The translations under genes were made by a program, and so were the position numbers. The notes under the pieces were generated by a model. It had not been told where the DNA came from. It searched no databases and saw nothing but the letters and a program-made list of their open reading frames with translations. Shown one piece after another: positions 24,576-35,768 of a stretch of 64,000 bases of DNA (the first letter of the stretch is position 1; each line of letters begins with the position of its first letter). The stretch lies in contig OX375876.1 in assembly GCA_947359465.1 (NCBI GenBank), positions 68,330,998 to 68,394,997 on the forward strand, in the 5' to 3' direction. Source of the DNA: Metellina segmentata. Lineage: Eukaryota > Arthropoda > Arachnida > Araneae > Tetragnathidae.

Positions 24576-24900
24576 AGTAAGGTACGGTCAGTTTTAATTA
24601 ACGTCGTACTAGAGCAACACAACAGTCTATTGACGACGGTCCGAGAATAATCTACTGAAGAAAAGATCTGAGGACAACCCCACGTAATTTTGTACCTCGG
24701 TCAGATGACGAGGAAACACATGAGCTGGCACCCTACTCTCCAAACTTCCACACCAACACAACGTGAGAACTTTCGGCCACGGCAGATTTAAAGTGCACCA
24801 GCCGCCTCTACACCATACGCTTACAAACATACATGCACTGGCCCGGATTCGAACCAAGAACCTTCCGGTCTAGAGGCTAACACCTGACCGGTTGGTCAGC
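24576..24900 (-). mobile_element. full-length tRNA-derived SINE inserted in BEL/Pao gag
   Basis: On the minus strand the SINE begins with a tRNA-like head whose B box GGTTCGAATCC is perfect. A body follows with GTGTAGAGGCGGCTGGTGCA, and the 3' end has GTTGTGTTGCTCTAGTACGA then a TTAATTAAAA-type end. It is flanked by a 14-bp target-site duplication with one mismatch: CCAATTTGAATGAA at 24562-24575 and CCAATTTGATTGAA at 24901-24914. This copy is the best reference for the family in this window. Confidence 0.9.
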
Positions 24901-24914
24901 CCAATTTGATTGAA

Positions 24915-25300
24915 CGAACAGCTCGATTTAAGAAACGAGGCTGTTGTTACAGATGTATCCAGTGGGGTCACGTGGAAAACCAATGCAGAGTCTATATCAG
25001 GTTTTGAACACTGACAAACGACATCATCTTGTGATGTGCCCTGACATAGGAAAGGGTGGATCTTTCAATTGAAAAGAAACAACTACTGAAATCGATGATA
25101 AGCCTGCCAAACAGTCAAACATATTATCTAACCCAATATGTTCTGAAAGCGTTTCTAACCACACTCTGATTGCGTTGCTTCGAGGGAAAAACGAAGACCT
25201 TGCAGTAAGAACACTGATTTACACCGGATGTCAAAAATCTTACGTAACGAAGAAAAACTATTTCGAAGCTGAAATATACTCCTGACTAGGAGAACATCCG
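24915..25300 (+). pseudogene. BEL/Pao zinc knuckle and aspartic protease
   Basis: A CX2CX4HX4C zinc knuckle is intact at 24942-24986 (CCYRCIQWGHVENQC), placed directly after the SINE. The protease follows near 25150-25260: an IALLRGK start, then an active-site region TLIYTGCQKSYV. Family members have D-T-G; here the Asp codon reads Tyr, so the catalytic residue is lost. Confidence 0.8.
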
Positions 25301-25899
25301 GATTCACAATTTTTTTGAAAGGATAAAATACCAAGAACATCAAGAGTGTAAGATCCTTGTGAGTGATTTTGACAAAAAGTTATCATTGGCAATTTCAATG
25401 TTCTTGACCAAGAAAAAATGTACTGAGAAATTCCTCAGACGAAAACAGACTTCTATTCAAAGGAATTAGAAGATAAAGCAATTCAGCTTTCTAATCAAGA
25501 ATGTTTATTGTCTTGTTTATCACCAACTATTCACTTACTTATTGGAGCTGAAATTGCTGGTAAACTTCTAACAGGAAAGATCCTCACTTTGTCTTGTGGA
25601 CTAAAAGCAAGAAACGTTGTTTGGTTGAACATTGATCGAAAAATTGCCACTTGAGTCAGACCACGAAAGAAGTTCCTTATTGGTGACCACCTTACTAACT
25701 AAAGAGAGCTCAATAAGTGACTTATGTAAATTGGAAACAAGCGGAATTACAGATCTTGCAGTCTAGAAAGAAATGTGAAATCCACCTAGAGACTGGAGTA
25801 TTTCCGATGCACACTAACAGTTGATGAAGAAGGCAGAAATGAAGTCGCTTTGCCGTGGATCTTGAAATCTTCCCGTCTTCCCGAAAACAGAGAAATAGC

Positions 25900-27130
25900 T
25901 TAAAAACGACTTGTTTCTACCTATAAAAAGCTATTGGAATCTAAGAAAGTTGAAGCAAATCATGAATTTTTCGGCAAGTGGTTTTTGGAAGGGATCATAG
26001 AAGAAGGGATAAGGCAGAGGTAAGTGTGCACTATCTTCCTCATAGACCAGTGATCAAGGAATGTAGTCATACCATCAAAGTGTGACCTGTTTTCGACGCT
26101 TCAGCGTGATTGAAAGTATCACGGTCACTAAATATATGTTTAGAAAAGGGTCCTAATTCAATAGAATTTGTTATTTCTATCCTGAATAGCCCATTGTGTT
26201 GCTCCAGTACTACGTTAATTAAAATACCAACCTTCTGTCCTGAATTTTTTTCGACAATTTCCTGTTAAACTGACATCAGACATTGAAAAGGCTTTGCTTC
26301 AGATTGGAATGAGACGAAAAGAATGGGATTATCTGAAATTCTTATTGAGGACCGAAACAAAAGAAACTAAGATCAACAGTAAATTACTTATAAAGATATG
26401 CAGTACTAAGATCTACAGTACGTAGTGTTGTGTTTGGATAAAGTGCAGTTCGGTTCTTCTGGCAGGAACATTGGAATCATCACCTTGAGGAGGCATCAGA
26501 GAAACTTTCTGATACTGCAATAACTTTACTTTGAAAGATTCTTTCTCTGCAGATATTTGTGTCTGTAGTTTTAAAGACACCCAACAAACTAAATAAATTC
26601 GTTCTCGAGCCACAAATGTTAATGTCAGAAAGGAAATTTAATCTTAAAATTTAACGGCTCGTCGAAGTCATAGATCAATTTGTTAACCCCGAAATGGAGT
26701 CATTGATGGGTTTGAACTGGGACTTGAAAGAAGACACTTTGTCTTGCAACATTGTTATCCCGAACGAAGAACAATCGGGGTTTTCTAAGATGAAGTTACT
26801 CTCCTTGACGCAGAGTATATATGATCCCCTAGGTTTACTTCCCCAGTGACTATCATTCTGAAACTTATGCTACAAGAATCCTGTAATCTGGGACTGAATT
26901 GTGATGATGCGCTTCCTGACGACCAAGCAATACGATTTTTGTGTTGACTGAAGAAAATACAGTTGCTATCAGAAGTTAAGATTTCCTGGTGCATGAAACT
27001 TGGACCATAAGAGGAAATCATCCGACCACGTGATTTGTGACGCAAATGGCCAAGCTTATGCCTCCTGCATTTACTAGTGTGTTGAAGTGAATCAACAAGT
27101 TACTGTCAGATTTATCCAGTCCTGTGCCAA
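25900..27130 (+). pseudogene. BEL/Pao reverse transcriptase
   Basis: Scattered frames give RT blocks. Near 26060-26165 are PVFDAS and SLNxCLEKGPNSIEF. After the SINE insertion come LTSDIEKALLQIGMRRKEW and DYLKFLL (26270-26345). At 26695-26860 are MGLNWDLKEDTLSCNIVI and SIYDPLGLLP. The Y-x-D-D active site was not located with confidence. Multiple stops show the copy is dead. Confidence 0.7.
26188..26232 (+). mobile_element. 5'-truncated SINE inserted in RT
   Basis: Only the last 45 bp of the SINE remain (AGCCCATTGTGTTGCTCCAG, then a TACGTTAATTAAAATACC end). A 13-bp duplication flanks it: TTCTATCCTGAAT at 26175-26187 and TTCTGTCCTGAAT at 26233-26245. Short 3' remnants with duplications indicate target-primed retroposition with 5' truncation. 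Confidence 0.85.
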
Positions 27131-27480
27131 AGTATCTCCTCTTAAAACGATTACATTTCTGCGTCTTGAGTTATTGGCATGTTGCATTGGTGCCTGACTG
27201 AGTGCGAATGTTGCGTCAGACCTTAAAATACATAACTTAAAAGTCTGCTACTGGAGCGATTCATTGATTGCATTAAAATGGATCAAAGATCACTGAGGAA
27301 CATTTTTATGGAATCGGGTCTATAAGATTCGTGCTCTCACACAGGTTGAACATTGGAGGCATGTTCCTGATAAATTGAATTCAGCTGATCTTTCAGCAGA
27401 ACAATTCTTACTCTTGAAATGGTGGGAGGTTCCTACGTGGCTATACGACAAAGAAGATTAGCCGCATAGCACATAAGTAC
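27130..27480 (+). pseudogene. BEL/Pao RNase H domain
   Basis: Around 27245-27450 the frame reads VCYWSDSLIALKWIKDH, a stop, then GTFLWNRVYKIRALTQVEHW, RHVPDKLNSADL and KWWEVPTWLY. These are the standard RNase H and connection motifs of BEL/Pao pol. One in-frame TGA interrupts it; the upstream part is frameshifted. Confidence 0.85.
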
Positions 27481-27735
27481 CAGATGAAGATTTGATAAAT
27501 GCTGAAAAACTAAAGTCTGTTTTGTCAGCTCGCAACGATACATCGAACAAAATGAACGAACGACAAATGACTGGTATTATAGGTTTTACCTACCTAAAAA
27601 CCATTCGATTGTTTGCTCGGATACGAAGATTCTGCAATAATACAAGAAAGATCAACACCACAAAGGCCGAAACCCTGACTCGTTCCGAGTTAAAGCATGC
27701 TGAAAATTTGCTCATATTTTTGATATAGCAAAGAA

Positions 27736-28900
27736 GTGTTCAATGGACCTTCCGATAAGAGGTTACGCTCTTTGAATCTAGTAATTGATGATAATGGCTT
27801 GTTGTGCGTTAAGGCACGAGCCATTTATCGCCAAGATGCTGAAGATTTTAAGTACCCAGAGATTCTACCAGGTGATCACCCAGCAGAGGCGGATTTAATT
27901 ATGCATAAGCATAGACAGCTAATGCATTGTAGGGTTCAAATTTTGATGGCGCAACTTAAAGAAAACTACTGGATATTGAAAGGGAGTATGTCCATTCGGA
28001 AGACTTTTAACAACTGCATCCACTGCAAACGTTTTACCTGCCATGCTCACGGGAATGAACTCTCAGCCCTTATCATAAGATCCTGTATGGGATGCAGTAG
28101 TTTTTGAAGTGACTGGTGTTGATCTGGCTAGCCCCCTCTTTCTAAGGAACGGTACCAAAACGTTGATTGTGCTCTTTATGTGTGCGGGGTGTATCATACG
28201 ATTCACCTCGAAATCTCTTCTCTATCGACAGACAGGTTTCTTCTAGCACTCAGACGTTTTATTGGTCGTCGTGGAAAGCCGTCCATTATTTACTCTGATA
28301 ATGGCAAAATCTTTGTAGGGGCCAATCAACAGCTGCATAGTATTGATTGGAAGCGTATCAACGAAGATGGAAAGATAAAACAAATAACCTGGAAATTTAT
28401 TCCACCATCAGCTCCATAGTGAGGAGGGTGGTGGAAGCGCCTCATTGGACTTGTGAAAAATCTTCTAAAGAAAGTCTTAGGTAGATCATCTTTAAGATTC
28501 GATTAACTGAATGCCGTAGTATGTGACTGTTAAAGAGGTTTTAAATTCAAGACCTCTAACCATACATCTCTGAGAACAACGATCTTGATCCCTTAACACT
28601 CTCTCTCTCTCTCTCTCTCTCTGTTTTTTCGAGGGGTCAAAGGAAGTAGCGTTCCTGATCTTGACCATTTGGAATTATCGAGTCCACAAAAGAGGCAGCT
28701 CTATCAGATGAAACTTTGAGAGCATTCCGAAGTCATTTCAAATTGTAATACTTGGCAGTTTATGCAACAAACAAAAAATATCGGGAGCACCCAGGAATTC
28801 ACAAAGGGAGAAGTGGTTTTGGTCGAAATTAGCAACGAAAAGTGTTTGAACTGGCCATTAGGAAAAAAAATGAGATTTTACCAAGAAAGGATGGATCTGT
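27736..28900 (+). pseudogene. BEL/Pao integrase
   Basis: 27736-28107 has the zinc-binding region (HRQLMHCRVQILMAQLKENY and NCIHCKRF). The catalytic core follows in shifted frames: TGVDLASPLFL near 28110 (first Asp), IYSDNGKIFVGA at 28291-28325 (second Asp), then two stops and GGWWKRLIGLVKNLLKKVLG near 28421-28482. Family members have WWERL; the catalytic Glu is replaced by Lys here. A (CT)n microsatellite lies at 28602-28622. Confidence 0.85.
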
Positions 28901-29214
28901 TCGTCTTGTGAAGCTTAAAACCTAGAACGGCGTATTCCTAAGGCCACTTGAGGTCCAATCAAACTCGGGAAAGAATTTTTAAGAGCAAATTGTTTCTAGA
29001 ATTAAAGAAAGATCCGAGAAGAAAGGAGAAACACTTCAAGGCGTTAAAGATCGTGAGAACCTGGAGAAGTTCACCGAATAGCTCCAGTCAAGAACTTATT
29101 GTGGAAAGAAAACGACATGTCCGTGAGATTCGTCCCGTCAAATGTCTAGATCTTTGAAGCCTTGGATTGTAGAGTTGTGAGTTAGAAATTGAATGTAAAC
29201 TCAAAAGGTGGGAA

Positions 29215-29434
29215 TGTCGCGAGAATTATTAAATTTCCTGAAATGAAGGTGGTGTACAACTCAACTCGATTGAATTTGAGTATATGAATACGAAGAAATT
29301 TTTCCGTAGTTAGAATTCTGATTTTTTGTAACGCTACATGTCGTTTTCTGAATGTCTTCTGTGTAATAAATTTGTTTCGTTTGGATTTCCAGGTTTGTGA
29401 AGTCTTTCAAGGGTAAAAGAACCTCTATGTCACA
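29215..29434 (+). repeat. probable 3' LTR of the BEL/Pao element
   Basis: Begins TGTCGCGAGAATTATT directly after the polypurine tract, contains an AATAAA signal near 29368 and may end near the TGTCACA at 29429-29435. With no second LTR copy the right limit is uncertain. Confidence 0.5.
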
Positions 29435-29599
29435 CGTGACTAAAATTTTGAAGTTACAACCATTAAAAAATGATAATAGGCACCTTTCCTTCGTCTGTAC
29501 TCAAGAAATTCAATTTTTAAAACCTCTTTTATTATTGCACTCTTGCTACAAAACGTAATTTTCAAGAAAAAACGTATTCGCTTTTAAAAGCAAACTTAG

Positions 29600-32315
29600 T
29601 GTTCCTAATCCTCTCTCAAAATCGTCTTTTGTAGTAGTTATCTTAGTCTCAGTCACCTTTCGTCAGTTTATACCTTCTACAAGGGTGCGATATATGTAAA
29701 ATATATTACATAGATGGATATGCATGCACATGATTTGTGTTCAAAGTAGATTGTAGAAGTTATAAAATGTAGAATATGAGTTACAATTATTTTACACTTA
29801 AATGATTTGGCATTTTTCTGCGAAAGAATAAAGTTATATTATTTTTCTGGTAACTTTCAATCTGGTTGTTATCCAATTCAACCCGATTGAAGTATGGTAT
29901 TTTGCTAGTAATCTATATAAAGAATAGAGTGTTTGTTAGAACATTATAAATACTTTCGACCCATTTCAAGTTTTCTATTCGTTTTGGGCCCTGTTGAAGC
30001 AAAATCCATCTCTTGCGCGTTTGGTGTCTGTATGTATGTGTGTGCCCATGCTACGTCCAAATGGGTTGATATATTTTCATGAAATTTTGCATACTGTGAG
30101 TACTTACATTCATTTAGTGACTGAACTTGGTTGCGTAAGTCTTTCCGTCTTCCTGTTCTACTTTCGATTTGTAAAGTATCATAAATTTTGTTAAAGATAT
30201 TTCAATACATTAATCTTTATTTTATACATATTTTTGTTTAGTGAATGCAATGTTCAACTTTACTTTGTTTACATATTTAGATACATTACATGCTAAAACA
30301 TCTGAGTATGTATACTTTTAAATTCACTTAATTTGGTAGTTTCGGAAAATCTGAATTACGATTACGTGGTCTGTTTTACCAGCCCGGGAGCAGAAAGTGC
30401 TTATAAAAGCGACGTATGTCGCAGAACAAAGTCTTTGCAGAATAATTTTTCCCTAATTTTATCAAAGTTTTGGACGATTTTTTTTCAGTCATAAGTTACA
30501 AATTCTGAAAGTATGCCTTGGTTTTAAATAAAGTTAATTAATTTTGATGTGTGTTTTATTACAAATATGTAATAACATATTTAGCCAATAATTGTGTTTT
30601 ACGTCTGTTTTTGATTTTACTCCAGTTTTAAGAATTCGAACAAAATGCCTGCAGAACAATTGCAATTGCTTGGAGCTGTGTTGCAGAACACTGAATATAA
30701 TTCTGCACCTGGGTTTACCTGTATTGCTGAAAAACAATTACTTTGACCAAAATTATTATTATTTTTTTAATGGAATTTCAGCTATACTTCATTTATTTTG
30801 AGTTTTATATTTGTCCTTTTGGGGCGCAATATAAACAAACGTTTTCCGGTTATTTGGGACAAACGATACTTTTCAAAGAACGGGAACGAAACGGAAACTC
30901 GTGTTGGTTGGTCACGTGCAGTGATATTTTCTGTTTCTTGCATTTGCAATTAATTTCGTATTTTTAAACTTTGTAAGATTTAGTTGTAAGTTGTGGCGAT
31001 TGGGCGAGATCATAATATAAAAACGGAATAACAAATTTATATCTTTAGAACAGCTTTTTTCCACGACAGCTTTTATTTTGTGTTATTTCGCTGTTTTCAG
31101 TTTAAAATATTTATTATTTTAATTAGAACAAAGCAAATTTTAAGTGTAAATTTCTTTTTATTGAAATAATAATTATGCTACAATATTACAAACAAGATCT
31201 TTTGAAGTATTAAAAAATTCTTTCTCATAATGACAAAAGGTCAAGGTATATTATTTTACTAGTAAAGCTATATTTAAACAACTTATTTTAAATTTTAAAA
31301 ATTTATTGAAAACATTAATTTTTGTTTAAAAATTTTTTTTTAACGATTTAACAGTTTTATATGGTAATAAGCTGCCTTTGTAGGTCTGTATTGAAGATTT
31401 TCATTTTTAAAACATGTTCCTTTGTCATTAGACGTGCCACAAGATATATTTTTCAAGTAAAATATTTCGTTTTAAAAACCTTGGTGACAAATATCTTATA
31501 TAATTAATTTGTCATACTTCTCTAAAGATAGCAAAATTCAACAATGTCGCATGCCTGATGCAGGAGTGTCCAAGTAAAAAACATTGTTTTGTAGATTACG
31601 ACTGCAAGACTACTCGGTATAGATTCGTCATTTTTATGAATTGAGTTGAGCATGAAAAGATGTTATGAAAGGGAAATCCAAATCTCCCGCGAAATTGTCT
31701 TTTGCAATAGTAACCTTAGTGTCACCTTTTATCATTTTGTGGCTTTGTGATACAGAAAGGATGCGATGTATGTGAAATGTATTAAATGGATGGATATGCC
31801 TGTGTAGGATTTGCGCCCAAAGTAGATTGTACAAATTATAAAGATTTCTGAAAAGGTGTAAAATATTATTTTATTCTAAGAAAGAGAAAACTGATTGTAT
31901 ATTATGATAATTTTTCTTCAATCTAGAGTTAAACAAATCAATCCGAATAAGGTCGGTTAATTTTGCTTATAGGCTATTCTTGGTATTTTCATAGAATATA
32001 AACTTAGGGGTATTCATAAGCATTCCCTAATTTTCATTTCTGTTGTAGTAACCTAAATACCACTTTCTGTTGTTTTGTCTTACATTCTAGTACGATGCAC
32101 GTGAAATGGATTATAGGGATAAATAAAGCAAGTATACATATGTTGTCCAACGTAAATTGTAAAAGCTGTAAAATATTAAAATGGAGTTATTTTTCACTCA
32201 CTTAAATTATGTTTATTGAGAAAAGTGATTATTCTGGTCACTTTCAATCCACTCTTAATCAATTCAATCCGAGAAACACTGGGTGTAATTATGCTAGTTC
32301 ATTATAAAGTACCCA
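29600..32315 (+). repeat. degenerate 340-bp tandem repeat, interrupted
   Basis: Three related units lie at about 29600-29908, 31665-31995 and 32020-32315. They share TAGTARYCTTAGTNTCA, a GATGCGATRTATGTGAAAT-like block, AAAGTAGATTGTA, an ACTTTCAATC block and TTTGCTAGT in order; the second and third units are 341 bp apart. The first is cut off from the others by repeat Z (29909-31262). Confidence 0.7.
29909..31262 (+). repeat. dispersed repeat Z, copy 2
   Basis: Same order of blocks as 22331-23875: TCTATATAAAG start, CATTTCAAGTTTTCTAT, CATACTGTGAGTACTTACAT, CACGTGCAGTGATATTTTCT, AATTTATATCTTTAGAA and an AAAGGTCAAGG end. It begins exactly where the first 340-bp tandem unit breaks off after GCTAGT, so it probably inserted there. 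Confidence 0.7.
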
Positions 32316-33119
32316 TTGCATCATTTATTATGTATGATTGAATTAATTTCTGCTGCCGTTAGTGTTTTGTTGAAACTTAAATTTATGGAGCGGTAAATTT
32401 TTAAACTATAAATTACGCTATCAGCACAGAGGAAAATTGATGTTTTTAGTGTTTGATAACAAAATGTGGGGTGAAGCTTTGTTTTCATTCCGTGATTAAA
32501 TAAATTATTTTATAATCAGTGGAAGTAGAAATAAAAGTTTGTAAACAACCACTCTTTTAAATGAAAAATTTAGTTGAAATTAATTGTAATTCTACCAATT
32601 TCAGTCTATCCGTTACAATGTTAGTAGTGGTTTTTAGAAAACATTTTAGGCCACTGGACCTCCAGAAGTAAAATATGATTACATACTATATTGTAAATAT
32701 TTTTTGATTTATTTGCAAGTATTTTGCTTGGAAATGCTTCCTGATCAATCCTTGCCTTCGGACTGGTCAGATTGATTTGTTATTATATTGGTATGTATGA
32801 ATTTCGAGTCACGAATATATCCTAAAATAGGAACATAACGATAGGACCAAGATCTATTCACAAGTCATAGCATGCAAACACTGTAACAGTGGTGTGTGTG
32901 TGTTATTTTTCAGTCAAGCACAGTGCAAACGAGTAAATTTAACCGAAACAATTTCATGTCGGTGATTGAATTTAAATTTCTTTGATTAAATATTGATTAA
33001 AAACTACAGTTGGTGGCATAGCAATTAAAAGCATTTGATTGCCAATAAAAATCTGACGAAAGCGTAAAAATCCTTGAAAACAATAGCAATCCTAAGTTTT
33101 TTATAAGGGCTTTCTGTAC

Positions 33120-33450
33120 GGCTTCTGGACGTTTATGGAACAGTGGTAGGTAGCTCACTTGATAGAGTTTCTAATTGATTATACCGGAAGGATGCGAATA
33201 ACTTGACCTAACCAGACTGTCGTGTACTTGGGGGTTGGAGGATGTTAAATCTGCCGTGGTCTCAAATGTCTTCACTTTGGGGTGGTGTGAAAGTATGGCG
33301 AATGGGGTCTCAACCTCGTCATCTGACCCTGGTTCAAATTACAAACTGTTGTCATCGGAACTTTCGCTTCGGAATTGTTCCTGAACCGTCATCAATAGCC
33401 CTATGTATTGCATCAGTCCTACGTATACACAACTACCTATCTGTACTTAT
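33120..33450 (+). mobile_element. tRNA-type SINE, diverged, head altered
   Basis: GGTAGCTCACTTGATAG resembles an A-box region. After it come the body CTGCCGTGGTCTCAAATGTC, TCATCTGACCCTGGTTCAAA and the tail ATAGCCCTATGTATTGC..CAGTCCTACGTAT. It is in + orientation. Short frames inside it are not genes. Confidence 0.75.
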
Positions 33451-35440
33451 AATTGAATGTAATAAAGAGAGACTTACATGATAACTCAACAAACGCGTAA
33501 TGCACGTTGAAAAGAGTTCCGAAGAAATAAAAAAATTTTGTAACGATTTTTGCATTAAAACTCTTTACAAAATTTCTTTATTTTCAAACGAAACAATTTT
33601 TTACCATGCTAGCGATTGCAAACCCTTTAAACTGGGTGTTTTAAAAACAAATACTTTTGTTTTCTGAGCATTTGAAAAGAATGCGAAACAATTTTAAACA
33701 TATCTGAGGGAATAAGGGGCCTCGGTAGAATGATGAGAGATCATTTCTCAAAGGCATTTTCATTAAACTCTGCTGTTTTTTATCCTCCCAGAATTTCACT
33801 TTCGCATTCCCATCATATCTGTGTATTGATTGCCACAGATGTTCTGCCATCATCCAAATAGTGTACCACGGATCAAAACTTCGGAATCTGGGTGTTTGGA
33901 ATGCTGTCCTTTGTTCTGCTTGCAGACAGAACTTCGTAAAGTGCTGGAGAACATTTTTTCTTCCAAAATCAAAACAAATAGCCACGTTACGTACTATTTC
34001 GGTTATATTCACTTTTGAGAGGAGTATTACAATTTCTGATATTGTTTCACTCTAAACTTTTAAGTTTAGAAGGAAGTTTTTCTTTAATTTATTACAGAGG
34101 TTTTTTTTTAATGAAAAGTGCTTCGTAATCAAATACCCTTGCATATTGAAATTCTGTTGTTCTGAGTTTTCTAAAAGTTTACTGATAATCATCCAAAATA
34201 TGATACGTTTTTTTGAAAAGGCGTAGAATGTTTTATAAACAAAAATTAAGTTTTTAAATTTTCTCTCGTACACATTTTACTATTCATATTTTGTTGCAAG
34301 TATACAGTTCAATGAATGAATTGAAACAGTTTATGTAATATAATGCCAATGGATCGATTAAACAAAAAAAAAATTGTTATTAATTAAATAGCGTTTGTAG
34401 AGCTTCATAATCACTATATTACACCTAAATTTGGAATATTCTGATAAGGAATGGATCGAAAGTGTGTCAATAAAAAGGCCTGTATACAACCCCTAAAAAT
34501 TGTTTAATACTTCTTTAGCATAAAAAATATATATTTTAAGCCTCGATTTAGATTTGAAATAAAATCCCCTTAAGCATAGTTTTACTTAATTTTCAAAATA
34601 AGAATCTAAATCAATTCGAGACAATTCCTGAACTTAAGAATATTTATTTGTAGCGCCTTGTAAAATGTACGCATTATAAACCCCTAGAAGAAAAATACTA
34701 AGGAATAACTGTTGAATTTCACCCTCACCTCTAAAAAACGCTTTCAAAAGTGGTTTCAATGTGCATTTTTTTACCCTAAAACTGTATTGCATTGAATGCG
34801 CACTTAATAAATTAGCTAAAGGTTGTAGTGTATTTTTAAGATACATTTTAGTTATGATTTGATGGTTACAAAATTTGCACATGCTGTTAGTTCTTTACTA
34901 AGAAGCCTATATTTAAATAAGTTGTCCAACAATATTAAGTTGTGTAACAGTTATTACAAAATGTGGTCCACATTTTTGATAAATTAGCAAAAATTGATGT
35001 TCCATATACATTAATTTTCAATGCATTACCAACATTTTAATACATATAATTGTTTGTGTAGGTAAGTAGGTATATAAATTACCATCACTCCGAAGCAACA
35101 AACCGGCCTTATTATGGCTTTTGTATACATATAAATCTAATTAACTTCCATTTGTAAGCGTATCATTGTTATGGATTGTAAAGACGAACATAATATAGAT
35201 TGTAAAGAAGAAAAGGAAAATGAGACGCCTAATTTTTTACCAAATAAAGCATTTGTTAAATAACATTTTAAACCAAGTATGATGAAATTTTTATTTGCAT
35301 TAAGACGTATTCAGCAGATTGTACGGTTTATCCCAAAACATATTTCTTCCAAATGGAATAAAAACCTGATGCGGCGCAGGAAACTTTTCAAAATTAGAAG
35401 ACTGTTAAAAAAATCAATCAGATAAAAACGCGGGTATGGT
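33451..35440. other. AT-rich, one unrecognised 123-codon frame
   Basis: A minus frame (34012-33641) of 123 codons has mixed composition (FRSFDPWYTIWMMAEHLWQS region) and could be a relic coding segment, but no family is recognised and two + frames overlap it. The rest is AT-rich and featureless. Confidence 0.35.
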
Positions 35441-35444
35441 AGGT

Positions 35445-35745
35445 ATTTTAATTAACGTCGCACTGGAGGAATGCAACGTGTTATTGGCAACGATTTGGGA
35501 TCAAGCCAGAAGGGAGAGAGATCCGAGGACGATCAGATAACGAGACAACATCGGTGAGCTGGCACCCCACTCTCCAAAACTCCACACCACGCCAACGTGA
35601 GGAGATTTGAGATCACGATAGATTTAACGTGCTCCAGCCACCTTTGTACACTTAAGTCCTTGGTTGGATTTGAACTCGTAATCTTCCGGTTGCTATTCCG
35701 TTGTCCATTCAACTGGGCTACCGCGTGAACGTGAAAGCATAATTT
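35445..35745 (-). mobile_element. tRNA-type SINE, full length, head variant
   Basis: The minus strand has an A-box-like GGTAGCCCAGTTGAATGG near 35735-35716 and a B-box-like GAGTTCAAATCCAA near 35677-35664. The body and tail are shared with the other copies. The head differs from the 24576-24900 copy, so at least two head types exist. Confidence 0.8.
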
Positions 35746-35768
35746 TGTCGTTAACTTAATATACTTAC

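Larger units (their letters stand above)
23880..29434 (+). mobile_element. BEL/Pao LTR retrotransposon, decayed
   Basis: The + strand order gag, zinc knuckle, aspartic protease, reverse transcriptase, RNase H, integrase and 3' LTR is that of BEL/Pao elements. All domains are broken by stops, shifts or SINE insertions. A probable polypurine tract AAAAGGTGGG at 29203-29212 precedes the 3' LTR. No matching 5' LTR was found before gag; 22331-23875 is an unrelated repeat, so the 5' end is lost or replaced. The element cannot be autonomous. Confidence 0.85.

Noticed and set aside
24627..24857. 76-codon minus frame
   Set aside because: Lies entirely within a SINE; the same kind of frame appears in other SINE copies.
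33641..34012. 123-codon minus-strand frame
   Set aside because: No family recognised, other frames overlap it, no splice or promoter context; kept only as a note.
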